Assembly (NCBI RefSeq): GCF_034366785.1
Contig: NZ_CP112932.1
Coordinates: 868,001 to 932,000, forward strand
DNA from: Candidatus Trichorickettsia mobilis
Lineage (GTDB): Bacteria; Pseudomonadota; Alphaproteobacteria; Rickettsiales; Rickettsiaceae
DNA length: 64,000 nt
Direction: 5' to 3'
The notes beneath the pieces were generated by a model. The model ran no database searches. It had not been told where the DNA came from and saw only the letters and a program-made list of their open reading frames with translations. The position numbers and the translations under genes are program-made. Positions 9,638 to 18,927 of the stretch are shown in pieces (position 1 is the stretch's first letter; every line of letters begins with the position of its first letter).

Positions 9638-10730
9638 CGGCTAAAATCACTTCCCAATTAGCTACCCAACTGACAACTACTTTTTGTCGACTGGTATATT
9701 CAAAATTTTCAGCATCTTCGTCAAAAAACTCACTAGCCTTTATCTTCTTGCCATTAGCTAATATAATTAATGAATCAAGCGTAGCGCCTTTATAAATAGT
9801 GCTCTCAACAACACCAATAATCTTATTGCTAGTATCTGAAGTTTCAGCTAGTGTTTCTATTCTAAGATCTTCAGGTCGGAGTAATATTTTTATATTATCA
9901 CCTGTTTTAAAGTTATGAACGTTCGGTAGAGTATAATTAATTATACCCTCAATGATTACCTTAAGGTTATCACCATCAACTTCCATAACTAATCCATCAA
10001 AAACATTAATCTCTCCAACAAATTGTGCTACAAAAAGATTCTTTGGTGATTCATAAACTTCTATAGGATTACCAATCTGTTCTATTTGACCCTTACTCAT
10101 TACTACTACTCGATCTGCCATCGATAAAGCTTCTTCCTGATCATGAGTAACAAACACAAAGGTAATGCCAAGTTTTTTATGTATCTGCTTCAATTCAAAC
10201 TGCATTTCTTGCCTGAGCTTATAGTCTAAAGCACTTAGTGATTCATCAAATAATAATACTTTTGGTTGTTTGATTATTGCTCTCGCAATTGCTACTCGTT
10301 GTTGTTCTCCGCCAGATAATTGACTTGGCCTGCGCTCAGATAGTCCGTCAAGCCTTACTATCTTACATACTTGATCAACACTAGTTTGGATAAAATCTTT
10401 GCTTTTACCTTCCATGGTTAAGCCAAAAGCAATATTTTCATATACTGACATATGAGGAAAAAGAGCGTAATTCTGAAAAACTGTATTAACTTTTCTTCGG
10501 TTAGGCGGGACTTTATTTACATTCTGGCCATCAATGATAATATCACCTGAATCAGCGTTTTCAAAACCGGCAATCAACCTAAGTATAGTGGTCTTACCAC
10601 TTCCAGAAGGTCCAAGTATCGAAATAAATTCACCTGCATAGATAGCTAGAGTAAGATTCTTAATAATACTTGTATTGTAATAACTTTTACTGACATTGAT
10701 CAGTTCGATTACCGGAGTTTGTGCGTTCAA
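9630..10730 (-). CDS. potA: Spermidine/putrescine ABC transporter ATP-binding protein
   Basis: The 366-residue ATPase that powers PotBC. It shows Walker A GPSGSGKT at residues 40-47, Q-loop region VFQNYALFPHMSVYENI, signature LSGGEQQR at 138-145, Walker B ending LLFDES at about 159-164 and the H-loop histidine in VTHDQEE at about 196. Walker B has serine where most family members have proline (FDEP), a mild substitution. A TOBE-type regulatory domain occupies the last ~110 residues. It is the first gene of the minus-strand potABCD operon. Confidence 0.95.
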   Translation of the reverse strand: MNAQTPVIELINVSKSYYNTSIIKNLTLAIYAGEFISILGPSGSGKTTILRLIAGFENADSGDIIIDGQNVNKVPPNRRKVNTVFQNYALFPHMSVYENIAFGLTMEGKSKDFIQTSVDQVCKIVRLDGLSERRPSQLSGGEQQRVAIARAIIKQPKVLLFDESLSALDYKLRQEMQFELKQIHKKLGITFVFVTHDQEEALSMADRVVVMSKGQIEQIGNPIEVYESPKNLFVAQFVGEINVFDGLVMEVDGDNLKVIIEGIINYTLPNVHNFKTGDNIKILLRPEDLRIETLAETSDTSNKIIGVVESTIYKGATLDSLIILANGKKIKASEFFDEDAENFEYTSRQKVVVSWVANWEVILADD

Positions 10731-10880
10731 TTCTTAATTATCCTCAAATATATTTGGTTTTTACTTAGTTCATGAAGTGGTTTTTGAAACACTCGCTATC
10801 ATCCTGTATAAGTTTAGTAACTTGGTTTTAAAATTACTGAACTTAATGCAATTCTGTACATAGTAATTCCGTACATAGTA

Positions 10881-10928
10881 GTCATCCCGAACCTCACAGT
10901 AGTCATCCCGAAACAAGTTCGGGATGAC
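10881..10928. repeat. Short REP-like palindrome (gtcatcccgaa family)
   Basis: A perfect 27-bp palindrome, gtcatcccgaa / ttcgggatgac with a 5-base spacer, lies at 10902-10928, preceded by a partial copy gtcatcccgaacc at 10881. Larger copies lie at 61299 and 62722. The surrounding 390-bp gap (10731-11122) otherwise holds only the terminator at 11072 and no convincing gene; the open frame across 10770-10958 is built on this repeat. Confidence 0.7.
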
Positions 10929-11071
10929 ACACGAGCTGCCGGCGATAACCGTAGACATTTCTCGGAAAAGCGCAAATGCTCTTGAATCTTCTACCTGTTA
11001 GCATGACATATAAAAGATTCTACTATATTTGTTAAAATCAGTAAATGAGAACTATGTGTTTATCAATAAAA

Positions 11072-11097
11072 AAGGACGCTAATTACTTAGCGTCCTT
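11072..11097 (-). terminator. Rho-independent terminator of the Adr-like gene
   Basis: An 11-bp perfect stem, aaggacgctaa / ttagcgtcctt, with a 4-base loop. On the minus strand it is followed by a run of T (gcgtccttttttattg). It lies about 25 bases beyond the stop codon of the barrel gene at 11123. Confidence 0.85.
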
Positions 11098-11122
11098 CAA
11101 CACACTTGATTAAATGCAATTA

Positions 11123-11755
11123 TTAAATATCAAATCTGATACCAAGCAATAAATTGTGTCCTTTATAAGCAGTTGTACCACTTGCTTCTTCACCTTTCTT
11201 AGCTTTTGTTTTACCAAAATCGATCCATCTATAAGCGAATTCAGCATTAACTCCAGGAGCTACTTCAGCAGCAGTACCCAATGTTAACTGATAAGCAGCA
11301 TTATTCTTTTTCTTACTTGAGACATTTCCATTAGCACTATCAGTCATTTTTTCTTTAACTTGAGACCAACCAACACCAGCACCAACGAAGACTTTAGCAA
11401 CACTAATATCAAATAAATCTACGTAACCATTAGCCATTAAGGCATAAATTGTGCCTTTATGTTTCACTGTAGTATTAACTCCGTCATTAGCTTTACCAGT
11501 TTTTTTCATTTCAGGATTTACTGGCGTAACGAAAGTCAAATCAACTCTAGTATTATCCATGACATAGTAACCAACACCTAAATCAAAAATTGCAGCTGTT
11601 TTTCCTTTCATTTTTAGCCCAGTATATTTATCTTTAGCTTTGTTTAGGATTATTCCACCAACATTAGCTTTGACATAAAACATATTTTCAGTACCTGCTA
11701 GTGCTGTTGTAGATAAAACAGCGCTGACTGCTGTAGCTATAAGTAATTTTTTCAT
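11123..11755 (-). CDS. Adr-like outer-membrane beta-barrel surface protein
   Basis: A 210-residue protein with a clear signal peptide (MKKLLIATAVSAVLSTTALA) and a small eight-strand-type barrel: alternating strands, lysine-rich loops and a final strand GHNLLLGIRFDI ending in an aromatic and hydrophobic pattern. The organisation matches the Adr1/Adr2 and OmpX-like surface proteins of Rickettsia, some of which bind host ligands; that function is not visible here. A strong ribosome site (aaggagatat) precedes the ATG, and a good terminator follows, so it is probably a well-expressed single-gene unit. Confidence 0.8.
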   Translation of the reverse strand: MKKLLIATAVSAVLSTTALAGTENMFYVKANVGGIILNKAKDKYTGLKMKGKTAAIFDLGVGYYVMDNTRVDLTFVTPVNPEMKKTGKANDGVNTTVKHKGTIYALMANGYVDLFDISVAKVFVGAGVGWSQVKEKMTDSANGNVSSKKKNNAAYQLTLGTAAEVAPGVNAEFAYRWIDFGKTKAKKGEEASGTTAYKGHNLLLGIRFDI

Positions 11756-11965
11756 AAAATATCTCCTTAAAATCTATTACTGTGTAATTAAAACCATAGT
11801 TAAGCTAATTTAGCATAGCTAAAAATACCCTCTATGAATCACCAGCAATAAATATCATTATTATTTAAATGATGATAGTATCAACGTTAAAGATCGATTA
11901 TTTGACGGTATTTATAAATAGCAGTAGTGACAAAAAAACAACTAAATTACGTTGAAAATTAATGA

Positions 11966-12289
11966 TTATAAATCATTAGATATATATTTTTTGAACTTAT
12001 TTTGTTCATGTTTATATTTTTCAGCGTCTGGTAATGCCGCTTTCGTACTCGTAATATTAGGCCAGGTTTCAGCAAATATCTTTGCTCGCTCTACCCATTC
12101 TATTAATTCCGCTGATTCCGGTTTAATGGCATCGATTGGGCATTCAGGTTCACATACTCCACAATCTATACACTCATCAGGATTAATTACCAACATTAAC
12201 TCTCCTTCGTAAAAACAATCAACGGGACATACTTCAACGCAAGTAGTATACTTACATTTAACACAACCATCCGTTACCACATAAGTCAT
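11966..12289 (-). CDS. fdxA: Ferredoxin FdxA (7Fe-8S type)
   Basis: A 107-residue ferredoxin. Cysteines at about 9, 12, 17, 21, 25, 40, 43, 46 and 50 bind a 3Fe-4S and a 4Fe-4S cluster; the core motifs are [13 protein letters not shown] and [16 protein letters not shown]. The C-terminal extension ([20 protein letters not shown]) is typical of the FdxA family in Alphaproteobacteria. It is the last gene of pgeF-ccmC-fdxA; its ATG overlaps the ccmC stop by four bases. It would carry electrons in the cytoplasm. Confidence 0.95.
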   Translation of the reverse strand: MTYVVTDGCVKCKYTTCVEVCPVDCFYEGELMLVINPDECIDCGVCEPECPIDAIKPESAELIEWVERAKIFAETWPNITSTKAALPDAEKYKHEQNKFKKYISNDL

Positions 12290-12990
12290 CGCAGCATCCT
12301 ATTCAATTTTAGTTGATTTAATAAAATCTGGGTTCTTATAAACAATATTAATAAAAAATAACATATAAAACTAATAAACATTAGCATTAATGGTAATAAC
12401 ATTGAGCTATGAATTGTTGGACTACCTAATCTTAAAACGCTTGCCGGTTGATGTAAACTATACCATATATCTACAGAGAATTTTACAATTGGCACGTTGA
12501 TAAAACCTATCAGCGCAATCACTGCAGCCGGTTTTTCAGCTCTGGATATATTGTCACCACTATTGACTACCGCTAAATAACTAAGATATAAAATTAGCAA
12601 GATTAACATTGAAGTCAGTCTTGCATCCCATACCCACCAGGCTCCCCATATTGGCTTTCCCCATAAAGAGCCGGTAACCAAAGTAATCAAAGCAAAAGCT
12701 GCACCTGGTACAGCAGCAGCAATAGCCAACAAATATGATAGTTTGGTATTCCACACTAGATTGATTAAACTACAAACTGCAATAAAACTATATATTGTCA
12801 GAGACATCCATGCTGCCGGTACATGAATGTACATCATTTTCACCATTTCCCCTTGTTGATAATCAGCTGGCGATACTATTAGAGCTTGATATAGACCAAA
12901 GGTTAGCGATAATATAAGCATACACAGCAAAATAGGTACCAAGCGCGCGGTAAATCTAGAAAAAAAATATGGATTCAATAATTTCAACAT
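12286..12990 (-). CDS. ccmC: Heme exporter protein C (cytochrome c maturation)
   Basis: A 234-residue membrane protein with about six transmembrane helices. The tryptophan-rich signature [18 protein letters not shown] lies at about residues 111-128, and conserved histidines are in [10 protein letters not shown] and YSLHQPAS. It presents heme to CcmE in the Ccm (system I) cytochrome c pathway. The ATPase partner CcmA is encoded separately at 30664, a split arrangement that is usual in Rickettsiales. The start ATG shares a base with the pgeF stop (TAATG). Confidence 0.95.
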   Translation of the reverse strand: MLKLLNPYFFSRFTARLVPILLCMLILSLTFGLYQALIVSPADYQQGEMVKMMYIHVPAAWMSLTIYSFIAVCSLINLVWNTKLSYLLAIAAAVPGAAFALITLVTGSLWGKPIWGAWWVWDARLTSMLILLILYLSYLAVVNSGDNISRAEKPAAVIALIGFINVPIVKFSVDIWYSLHQPASVLRLGSPTIHSSMLLPLMLMFISFICYFLLILFIRTQILLNQLKLNRMLR

Positions 12991-13724
12991 TACTTAATAA
13001 TTATTGTTGATAATATACTATGCTGTAAACTTTTACCCAAATGGCAAGATCTTCTGTAACTTGGATATTTAGTAGGAGAAGTATAGGTATCTTCTGATAT
13101 TTTAGTGATTTGATTAACTCCAGATGCTACTAATTTCATTTCTACAAATGATGGTAAATCAAACATATAATGGTTAGCTTTGGTGGATGGAATAAAAAAT
13201 CGCTGATAATCTGACTGTTGGTTAACAAAATCTTGATAATATTGTTGATCAACTTCATATGAAGATTGCTGGATGGCTGGGCCAATAACAGCAGCAATTA
13301 TATCAGCTTCCGCTACTCGCATTTGATCAATTAAATTGATGATTATATCTGCTTTGGCGCTTTTCCAACCACAATGAGCTGCTCCAATCACCTTTCCTTT
13401 AATGCAATAAAGCAATACTGGAACACAATCTGCTGTTTGTATTGCTAATGCCAAATTATTGGTAGCAGTAACTGCAGCATCTCCTTCAGGCTCAACTTCC
13501 CCAATATTCTGAATAGTATCAGCATCAATTACTGTATTTCCATGAGTTTGATTTAAGATTAAAATATCATTTGCAGCTAATGCAGCTAATATTGCTTTTA
13601 AATTATTATCTATTTCAGCTTCATTGCTATTAGGTTTGTATTTTCTATAAACATGGCTAGACTTAGTAAATTCTCGATCAAAAATTCGATAATATACTTT
13701 ATCAGTTACTAATTCTTTAAGCAT
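12990..13724 (-). CDS. pgeF: Peptidoglycan editing factor PgeF (YfiH/laccase-domain family)
   Basis: A ~244-residue member of the YfiH/PgeF family, which acts on mis-made peptidoglycan precursors or as a purine nucleosidase-like copper/zinc enzyme. Metal-site motifs QTADCVPVLLY and GAAHCGWKSAKADI and the later GPAIQQSSYEV are present. I prefer the ATG at 13724; a GTG at 13733 would add three residues (MFN). Either start overlaps the divergent GS-like gene (ATG at 13723). It leads the operon pgeF-ccmC-fdxA. Confidence 0.9.
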   Translation of the reverse strand: MLKELVTDKVYYRIFDREFTKSSHVYRKYKPNSNEAEIDNNLKAILAALAANDILILNQTHGNTVIDADTIQNIGEVEPEGDAAVTATNNLALAIQTADCVPVLLYCIKGKVIGAAHCGWKSAKADIIINLIDQMRVAEADIIAAVIGPAIQQSSYEVDQQYYQDFVNQQSDYQRFFIPSTKANHYMFDLPSFVEMKLVASGVNQITKISEDTYTSPTKYPSYRRSCHLGKSLQHSILSTIIIK

Positions 13725-14562
13725 GTTAAACACATATATTAATTCTATAGCAAAATTATCAGATCACTTGCAAAAACACAAGCTGTTAGAATATATAGCC
13801 ACTCAATTTATCAGGGAATATAAACTAATCCCATGCATTGGCGTAGAAATAGAATTTTACCTAAGCGATCAAATTAATATTGTCGAATTTGAAAATAGGC
13901 TTGGAATCAGCGTAAAAAAAGAAAAAGGTAAAAATCAATTTGAAATAGATTTAGCACCAACTACAGAGTTAATAAATTATATTCAGCAAATAAATTCTAT
14001 TCGAGTTAATATCAGTAATATCGCTTCACAATTAAATGGTCATGCAGATTTTCGTAGCAAGCCTTTTATTAATGATTATGGCAATGCTATGCATTTTCAC
14101 ATAAGTTTTATTAATACACTTAATTATCATCCTCACGCAGGAATGATATTAAAATTAGATGATAGCTTTTTTACGCATGCAGCCAGAAGTCTATGCCACT
14201 TTATGCTTGATAGTTTACTGATTTTCTTGCCAGAAGAAGAGGATTATTTACGCTTAAACAAAAGATTTATGGCGCCGACACATGTGTCATTTGGAGGTAA
14301 TAATCGAACAGTAGCCATTAGAATACCTGATTTATTACCTAGAAGACTTGAGCATCGGCTTGCAAGCTCATTAGTCGACCCTTATATTGCCATTTTCACT
14401 ATTCTAAAATCAATATATCGTGGCCTACAAGATCCACAAATTATTAGAAATATACCTAAAATATATGGCAATGCTTTTGATGCACAATATAATCTGACAC
14501 CATTACCAATAAGCCGTAAACACGCTCAAGAGATTTTTGACCCCTCATTTTTCTTAAAGTAA
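13723..14562 (+). CDS. Short glutamine synthetase-like protein
   Basis: A 279-residue protein matching only the catalytic part of type I glutamine synthetase (usual length ~450-470). Recognisable blocks are GVEIEFYL (about residue 39), GKNQFEIDLAP, NAMHFHISF, NNRTVAIRIPD and RRLEHRLASSLVDPYIA, so several metal-, ATP- and glutamate-site residues survive. The N-terminal beta-grasp domain and some loops are missing. It could be a gamma-glutamyl ligase for another substrate or a degenerating GS copy; a full-length glnA is present at 54506. Its ATG at 13723 overlaps the start of pgeF on the other strand, leaving no space for a promoter between them. Confidence 0.75.
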   Translation: MLNTYINSIAKLSDHLQKHKLLEYIATQFIREYKLIPCIGVEIEFYLSDQINIVEFENRLGISVKKEKGKNQFEIDLAPTTELINYIQQINSIRVNISNIASQLNGHADFRSKPFINDYGNAMHFHISFINTLNYHPHAGMILKLDDSFFTHAARSLCHFMLDSLLIFLPEEEDYLRLNKRFMAPTHVSFGGNNRTVAIRIPDLLPRRLEHRLASSLVDPYIAIFTILKSIYRGLQDPQIIRNIPKIYGNAFDAQYNLTPLPISRKHAQEIFDPSFFLK

Positions 14563-14568
14563 TGATTT

Positions 14569-14717
14569 AGAGCCTGTCAGATCAGTAGATATAAGAGAGG
14601 AAGTTTTAGGAAAAACGAAGTCGAGTGCCGCAAGTAGTCTTTGAGTTTGTTTCGGAACTTCGACTGCGTTTTGAGTGAGCAAAATTACCCCTTATATCTA
14701 CTGATCTGGCAGGCTCT
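14569..14717. repeat. MITE family A (agagcctgtcagatcagtag ends)
   Basis: A 149-bp element with terminal inverted repeats agagcctgtcagatcagtag / ctactgatctggcaggctct extending through gatataag. A second copy in opposite orientation lies at 43446. It begins six bases after the stop codon of the GS-like gene. Its interior (gaggaagttttaggaaaaa, then gaagtcgagtgccgca) is also found in the family-B element at 56036. Confidence 0.9.
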
Positions 14718-14743
14718 TAGACTATTGTATCAAATCCTTTACT

Positions 14744-15490
14744 CTACTTTTTAATAAATACCCAATCAAATTCTGAAGATGCATGCACATTAAACTGATA
14801 TCCGCCACCAATAAATGTTTTTAGCATTTCAGTTGTATCAATGGAATTCTTAATGATAAAATCAACCATTAAACCTCGAGCTTTCTTGGCGTTTAGCCCA
14901 ATTATTCGCAATTTACCATTATGCTCTTCTTTAAAATAAATATTTATCATCGGATAAATCAGTAAATTCTTATCGATTACATTAGCATATTCCATAGAAG
15001 ATAAATTAATTAAATATGGTGTCTGATGCTGCTTTAGCGATAGATTAATATGTTCGGTTATGATAGTTCTCCAAAAATCATATAAATTAGTACCTGGTAA
15101 TTGTTGTGACATCTCAAGCCGGTATGGCTTAATATAATCTAGCGGCCTCAAAACTCCGTATAATCCGGATATGATAAAAATATGCTGTTGTAGAAAATCT
15201 GCTTGTGCTACCCTAATTGCTGATTTATCTATTTTTTTATATAAATCCCCATCATACGCAAATATTGCCTGCTTGACCGGTAGATCAGCAAAATCTGAGA
15301 ATCTACGATAGTTCAACTCAGCAATCTTATCGCTGACATTCATTAATTTTTGTAACTGAGATACCGATAATTGTTGGATAATTTCTACTAATTCGGTGGT
15401 TTGTTCAGTAAATAGAGGTTCTGTGCCTATTGATAGTTTAACAGCAGATTTCCAGTCTAATGATTTTGCTGGTGAAATTATACTGATCAT
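14744..15490 (-). CDS. yaaA: Peroxide stress protein YaaA
   Basis: A 248-residue member of the YaaA (UPF0246) family, which lowers damage from hydrogen peroxide, probably by limiting free iron or binding DNA. Family motifs ISPAKSLDW at the N-terminus, FIISGLYGVLRPLDYIKPYR at about residues 103-122 and NLSSMEYANVID are present, and the length is normal. Its start overlaps the end of the upstream YihY-like gene by four bases, so the two are probably co-transcribed. Confidence 0.93.
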   Translation of the reverse strand: MISIISPAKSLDWKSAVKLSIGTEPLFTEQTTELVEIIQQLSVSQLQKLMNVSDKIAELNYRRFSDFADLPVKQAIFAYDGDLYKKIDKSAIRVAQADFLQQHIFIISGLYGVLRPLDYIKPYRLEMSQQLPGTNLYDFWRTIITEHINLSLKQHQTPYLINLSSMEYANVIDKNLLIYPMINIYFKEEHNGKLRIIGLNAKKARGLMVDFIIKNSIDTTEMLKTFIGGGYQFNVHASSEFDWVFIKK

Positions 15491-16314
15491 GCAATAGCTC
15501 TATTCTTCATCAATAAATAATTAAACTCTGCTCCATAAATAAAAAGCATATTAATTATATAAAAAAAGATCAAGGTTACGATAATACTTCCCAAAGAACC
15601 ATACACTACACTTAATTGATTATAATAAATAATATTGCTAGATAATAAATGTCCACTAACTACCCAAAGAAATACTGTCAATACCGATCCCGGCAGAACA
15701 TCGACAAAATTTATGCTTACATTTGGTATTATATAATATAAAGTAGAAACACTGATAAAAAGTGCAATTAGAATAAAACTATACCTAAAGAAATTTAATA
15801 CCGATTCATAACCTTTAACAATTTCCAATATACTAGGTATTTTGGCTAAACCTATTGGTATAATTACTAATAAAAACATCGTAAATGTAATTAATAGACT
15901 AATTATTAAGAACTGAACTATACTAAGTAATCGGCGTCTTATATAAGTTGGCGGTGAAGTAATTTCATGTACTCGATTTAATATTGTGCGTAAACATTCG
16001 ACAAATGACGATGCAGTCCAGATGCTACCAACAATTGCTAGAGTTAATAGGCTCTGCGGCGGAACTTTACTCAACTCATTTAGTCTGTTTTTAATAATAT
16101 CAGTAGTATTTTCAGGCATGTTTACCAGTAAAAAATCAATGAAATTCTGCCCTAATTCCGAGGCGCCAACAAAACTTGTCAACGCTAGAAAAAAAATCAA
16201 AAATGGGAAGATAGATAGTAATATCATAAATGACATGTATCCAGCATGCTCAACTCCATCATGTTCTATGGTTCTTACTGCCGCCTGATACAAACAGCTG
16301 ATAATTTTTTTCAT
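15487..16314 (-). CDS. YihY/BrkB-family inner-membrane protein
   Basis: A 275-residue protein with about six hydrophobic segments. The N-terminal HAGYMSFMILLSIFPFLIFFL stretch, the GSIWTASSFVECLRTILNRVHEI block and the late GSLGSIIVTLIFFYIINMLFIYGAEFN region (motifs quoted in part) identify the YihY/BrkB family, once annotated as ribonuclease BN. The molecular function is not settled. It precedes and overlaps yaaA. Confidence 0.88.
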   Translation of the reverse strand: MKKIISCLYQAAVRTIEHDGVEHAGYMSFMILLSIFPFLIFFLALTSFVGASELGQNFIDFLLVNMPENTTDIIKNRLNELSKVPPQSLLTLAIVGSIWTASSFVECLRTILNRVHEITSPPTYIRRRLLSIVQFLIISLLITFTMFLLVIIPIGLAKIPSILEIVKGYESVLNFFRYSFILIALFISVSTLYYIIPNVSINFVDVLPGSVLTVFLWVVSGHLLSSNIIYYNQLSVVYGSLGSIIVTLIFFYIINMLFIYGAEFNYLLMKNRAIA

Positions 16315-16574
16315 GTTTAATAATATAATACTTCTCAGATGGAATAATCTCAGAAGTCTATTATAGTTTTATTTAAAACACAACTAATCAATAGCTTTCT
16401 GAATCTTAGTACTTAATACTTAAGATAATGGTTATGATTACAGCGTAATCATTAAAAAACATTAAATAGTTATTGCCTAAGTGCTTTAAGTATAGTAGAT
16501 TTACATCCGCAGTTTGAATTTACGATATTCTAACTATTAGTTAATTAATTAATTATAATCACTTGGAGGCTGTG

Positions 16575-16949
16575 ATGGCTAGAAAAAATAATTATATTCA
16601 AGAAGTTGATCGCTTTATTGGCGACAAAATTTATGCATTAAGATTGGCCAAAGGCTTATCTAGACAGCAACTCGCAGAAGTAATTGGCGTTACTCATCAA
16701 CAATTACAAAAATATGAAAAAGGCACTAATAGAATTTCTGTTGGTAGATTAGTGCTAATTGCTAAGGCATTAAATAAAACCATAGAATATTTCTACAGTG
16801 GACTAGAGGATCAAAATACAGAACCAACGCTAACTCAACATCAACGTATGTGTATTGAAGTATCAAGAAATTTTATGAAAATACGTAGCGCTGATCACCA
16901 AAATGTGATAAACGCCTTAGTCAAATCTTTAGTTAAAGAATCAGCATAA
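16575..16949 (+). CDS. XRE/Cro-type helix-turn-helix regulator
   Basis: A ~124-residue DNA-binding protein. The HTH_3 domain covers about residues 11-67, with KGLSRQQLAEVIGVTHQQL for the recognition helices and YEKGTNRISVGRL after them. The ~55-residue C-terminal tail is unassigned. The start is taken as ATG at 16575 because tggaggc at 16564-16570 is a good ribosome site in front of it, although the frame is open from a TTG at 16563. Several such XRE proteins occur in alphaproteobacterial stress or development control; the target is unknown. Confidence 0.88.
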   Translation: MARKNNYIQEVDRFIGDKIYALRLAKGLSRQQLAEVIGVTHQQLQKYEKGTNRISVGRLVLIAKALNKTIEYFYSGLEDQNTEPTLTQHQRMCIEVSRNFMKIRSADHQNVINALVKSLVKESA

Positions 16950-16960
16950 GCTGATTCTTT
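16935..16960 (+). terminator. Hairpin overlapping the XRE stop codon
   Basis: An 11-bp perfect stem, aaagaatcagc / gctgattcttt, with loop ataa that includes part of the TAA stop. The following T run is only three bases, so termination is probable rather than certain. Confidence 0.55.
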
Positions 16961-17110
16961 AAGCATCTCAATATAACATATGATACTCGTTAGTTACTTA
17001 AATCCCCAAATGATTCCTAGATTTTGTACTTGTTCAATAGTTTTTAATTGCCATAAATAGTATTTGCTATATAAATTTATTTAAATATTCCCCTAAATAT
17101 CTCATTAAAT

Positions 17111-18922
17111 ATGCATAAATATAGAACACATAATTGTAATGAGTTGCGATTACATCACGAAAATCAGATTGTTAAATTATCGGGTTGGGTACATCGCAGG
17201 CGCGACCATGGTAATTTAGTATTTATAGATCTTAGAGATCATTTTGGCCTTACTCAATTAGTATTTACCGATATCGACGCTCAGTTAATGGATCTGGCAA
17301 GTAGATTGCGATATGAAACTGTAATCACCGTCATCGGTAATGTTACTGCTAGAACACCTGAAACTATTAATAATTCGCTTGCAACTGGTGATATTGAAGT
17401 AGTAGTTAATGAGTTAATTGTTGAATCCGCAGCAGAGATGCTACCGATAATAGTTAATGGTGACCAAGAAGCTCCTGAAGAGACCAGATTGAAATATCGT
17501 TTTCTAGATTTACGTCGAGAAAAGCTGCATCAAAACATTATTTTAAGATCACAAATTATTACGGAAATACGTAATTTAATGTTAGAGAGAGGATTTACAG
17601 AATTTCAAACTCCTATTCTTACAGCTAGTTCACCAGAAGGAGCGCGAGATTTTCTGGTGCCAAGTCGTCTACATCCGGGTAAATTTTATGCGCTACCACA
17701 AGCACCACAGCAATTTAAGCAATTATTGATGATTTCAGGATTTGATCGTTATTTTCAGATTGCGCCTTGCTTTCGTGATGAGGATGCCAGAAGCGATCGT
17801 TCGCCAGGAGAATTTTATCAGCTAGATGTTGAAATGTCATTCGTAACCCAGGAAGATGTGTTTAATACTATCGAACCGGTAATGTTTCAGCTTTTTTCTA
17901 AATTTTCTGATAATAAAATAATCAATAGCCCGTTTCCAAGAATAAGCTATAAGCAGGCAATGCTTAAATATGGTTCAGACAAGCCTGATCTGCGTAATCC
18001 AATTGTAATTGCTGATGTCACGGAAATATTTAGAAACTCAGAATTTTCTATTTTTCGCGAGAATATCAAAAAAGGTTTTATCGTTCGCGCAATTCCAGCG
18101 CCAAAAGCAGCAAGTTTTGCTAGAAGCTTTTTTGATAAAATGATTGAATTTGCGGTTGCTGAAGGTGCGGGCGGCTTAGGTTATATTCAATTTACTTCTG
18201 ATGCAGAAGTAAAAGGACCAATTGCAAAATTCTTAACTAAGGAGCAGTTAAGTCAACTAAAAGCACTAGCCAATTTAAATGATGGTGATGCTGTATTTTT
18301 CGCCAGTGATCTTGAACCTAAAGCTGCAAAAATTGCCGGCAAAGTACGAATTAAACTAGCAGACGAATTAAACTTATTAGAAACTGATAGTTTTAAATTT
18401 TGTTGGATTACAGATTTTCCATTTTATGAATTAAATGAAGAGACCGGTAAAATTGATTTTAGCCATAACCCGTTCTCAATGCCACAAGGAGGACTGGAAG
18501 CTTTAGAAGCAGCCACGACTGAAGAAGAATTATTGGCAATTACCGCTTACCAGTATGATATTGTATGTAATGGGATAGAATTATCTAGTGGTGCCATTAG
18601 AAATCATAAACCTGAGATTATGTATAAAGCCTTTGAGATTGTTGGCTATGATCATGACGTGGTAGATCAGAAATTTGGTGGGATGATTAAAGCTTTTAAA
18701 TTTGGAGCGCCGCCACATGGCGGTATTGCTCCAGGAATTGATCGAATGGTAATGTTACTAGCAGGTACCGCAAATATCAGAGAAGTCATTGCTTTTCCTT
18801 TAAATCAACAAGCCGAAGATTTATTGATGAGCGCACCTAATTATGTTGATAATAAACAGTTAAGAGAGTTGAATATAATGCTGTCACCATCAGTACAGCT
18901 TAAACTTAAGAAAGAGATATAG
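17111..18922 (+). CDS. aspS: Aspartyl-tRNA synthetase
   Basis: A 603-residue class II synthetase that charges tRNA-Asp (and in many Alphaproteobacteria tRNA-Asn). The N-terminal OB-fold ([19 protein letters not shown]) is followed by class II motifs: [20 protein letters not shown] for motif 2 and [16 protein letters not shown] for motif 3, with the bacterial GAD insertion domain in between. Length and order are normal. It is followed after five bases by the serine hydrolase gene, which may be co-transcribed. Confidence 0.97.
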   Translation: MHKYRTHNCNELRLHHENQIVKLSGWVHRRRDHGNLVFIDLRDHFGLTQLVFTDIDAQLMDLASRLRYETVITVIGNVTARTPETINNSLATGDIEVVVNELIVESAAEMLPIIVNGDQEAPEETRLKYRFLDLRREKLHQNIILRSQIITEIRNLMLERGFTEFQTPILTASSPEGARDFLVPSRLHPGKFYALPQAPQQFKQLLMISGFDRYFQIAPCFRDEDARSDRSPGEFYQLDVEMSFVTQEDVFNTIEPVMFQLFSKFSDNKIINSPFPRISYKQAMLKYGSDKPDLRNPIVIADVTEIFRNSEFSIFRENIKKGFIVRAIPAPKAASFARSFFDKMIEFAVAEGAGGLGYIQFTSDAEVKGPIAKFLTKEQLSQLKALANLNDGDAVFFASDLEPKAAKIAGKVRIKLADELNLLETDSFKFCWITDFPFYELNEETGKIDFSHNPFSMPQGGLEALEAATTEEELLAITAYQYDIVCNGIELSSGAIRNHKPEIMYKAFEIVGYDHDVVDQKFGGMIKAFKFGAPPHGGIAPGIDRMVMLLAGTANIREVIAFPLNQQAEDLLMSAPNYVDNKQLRELNIMLSPSVQLKLKKEI

Positions 18923-18927
18923 CAGTT

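Noticed and set aside
10770-10958. A 62-codon minus-strand frame
   Set aside because: It is formed across REP-like palindromes and reads like translated repeat.
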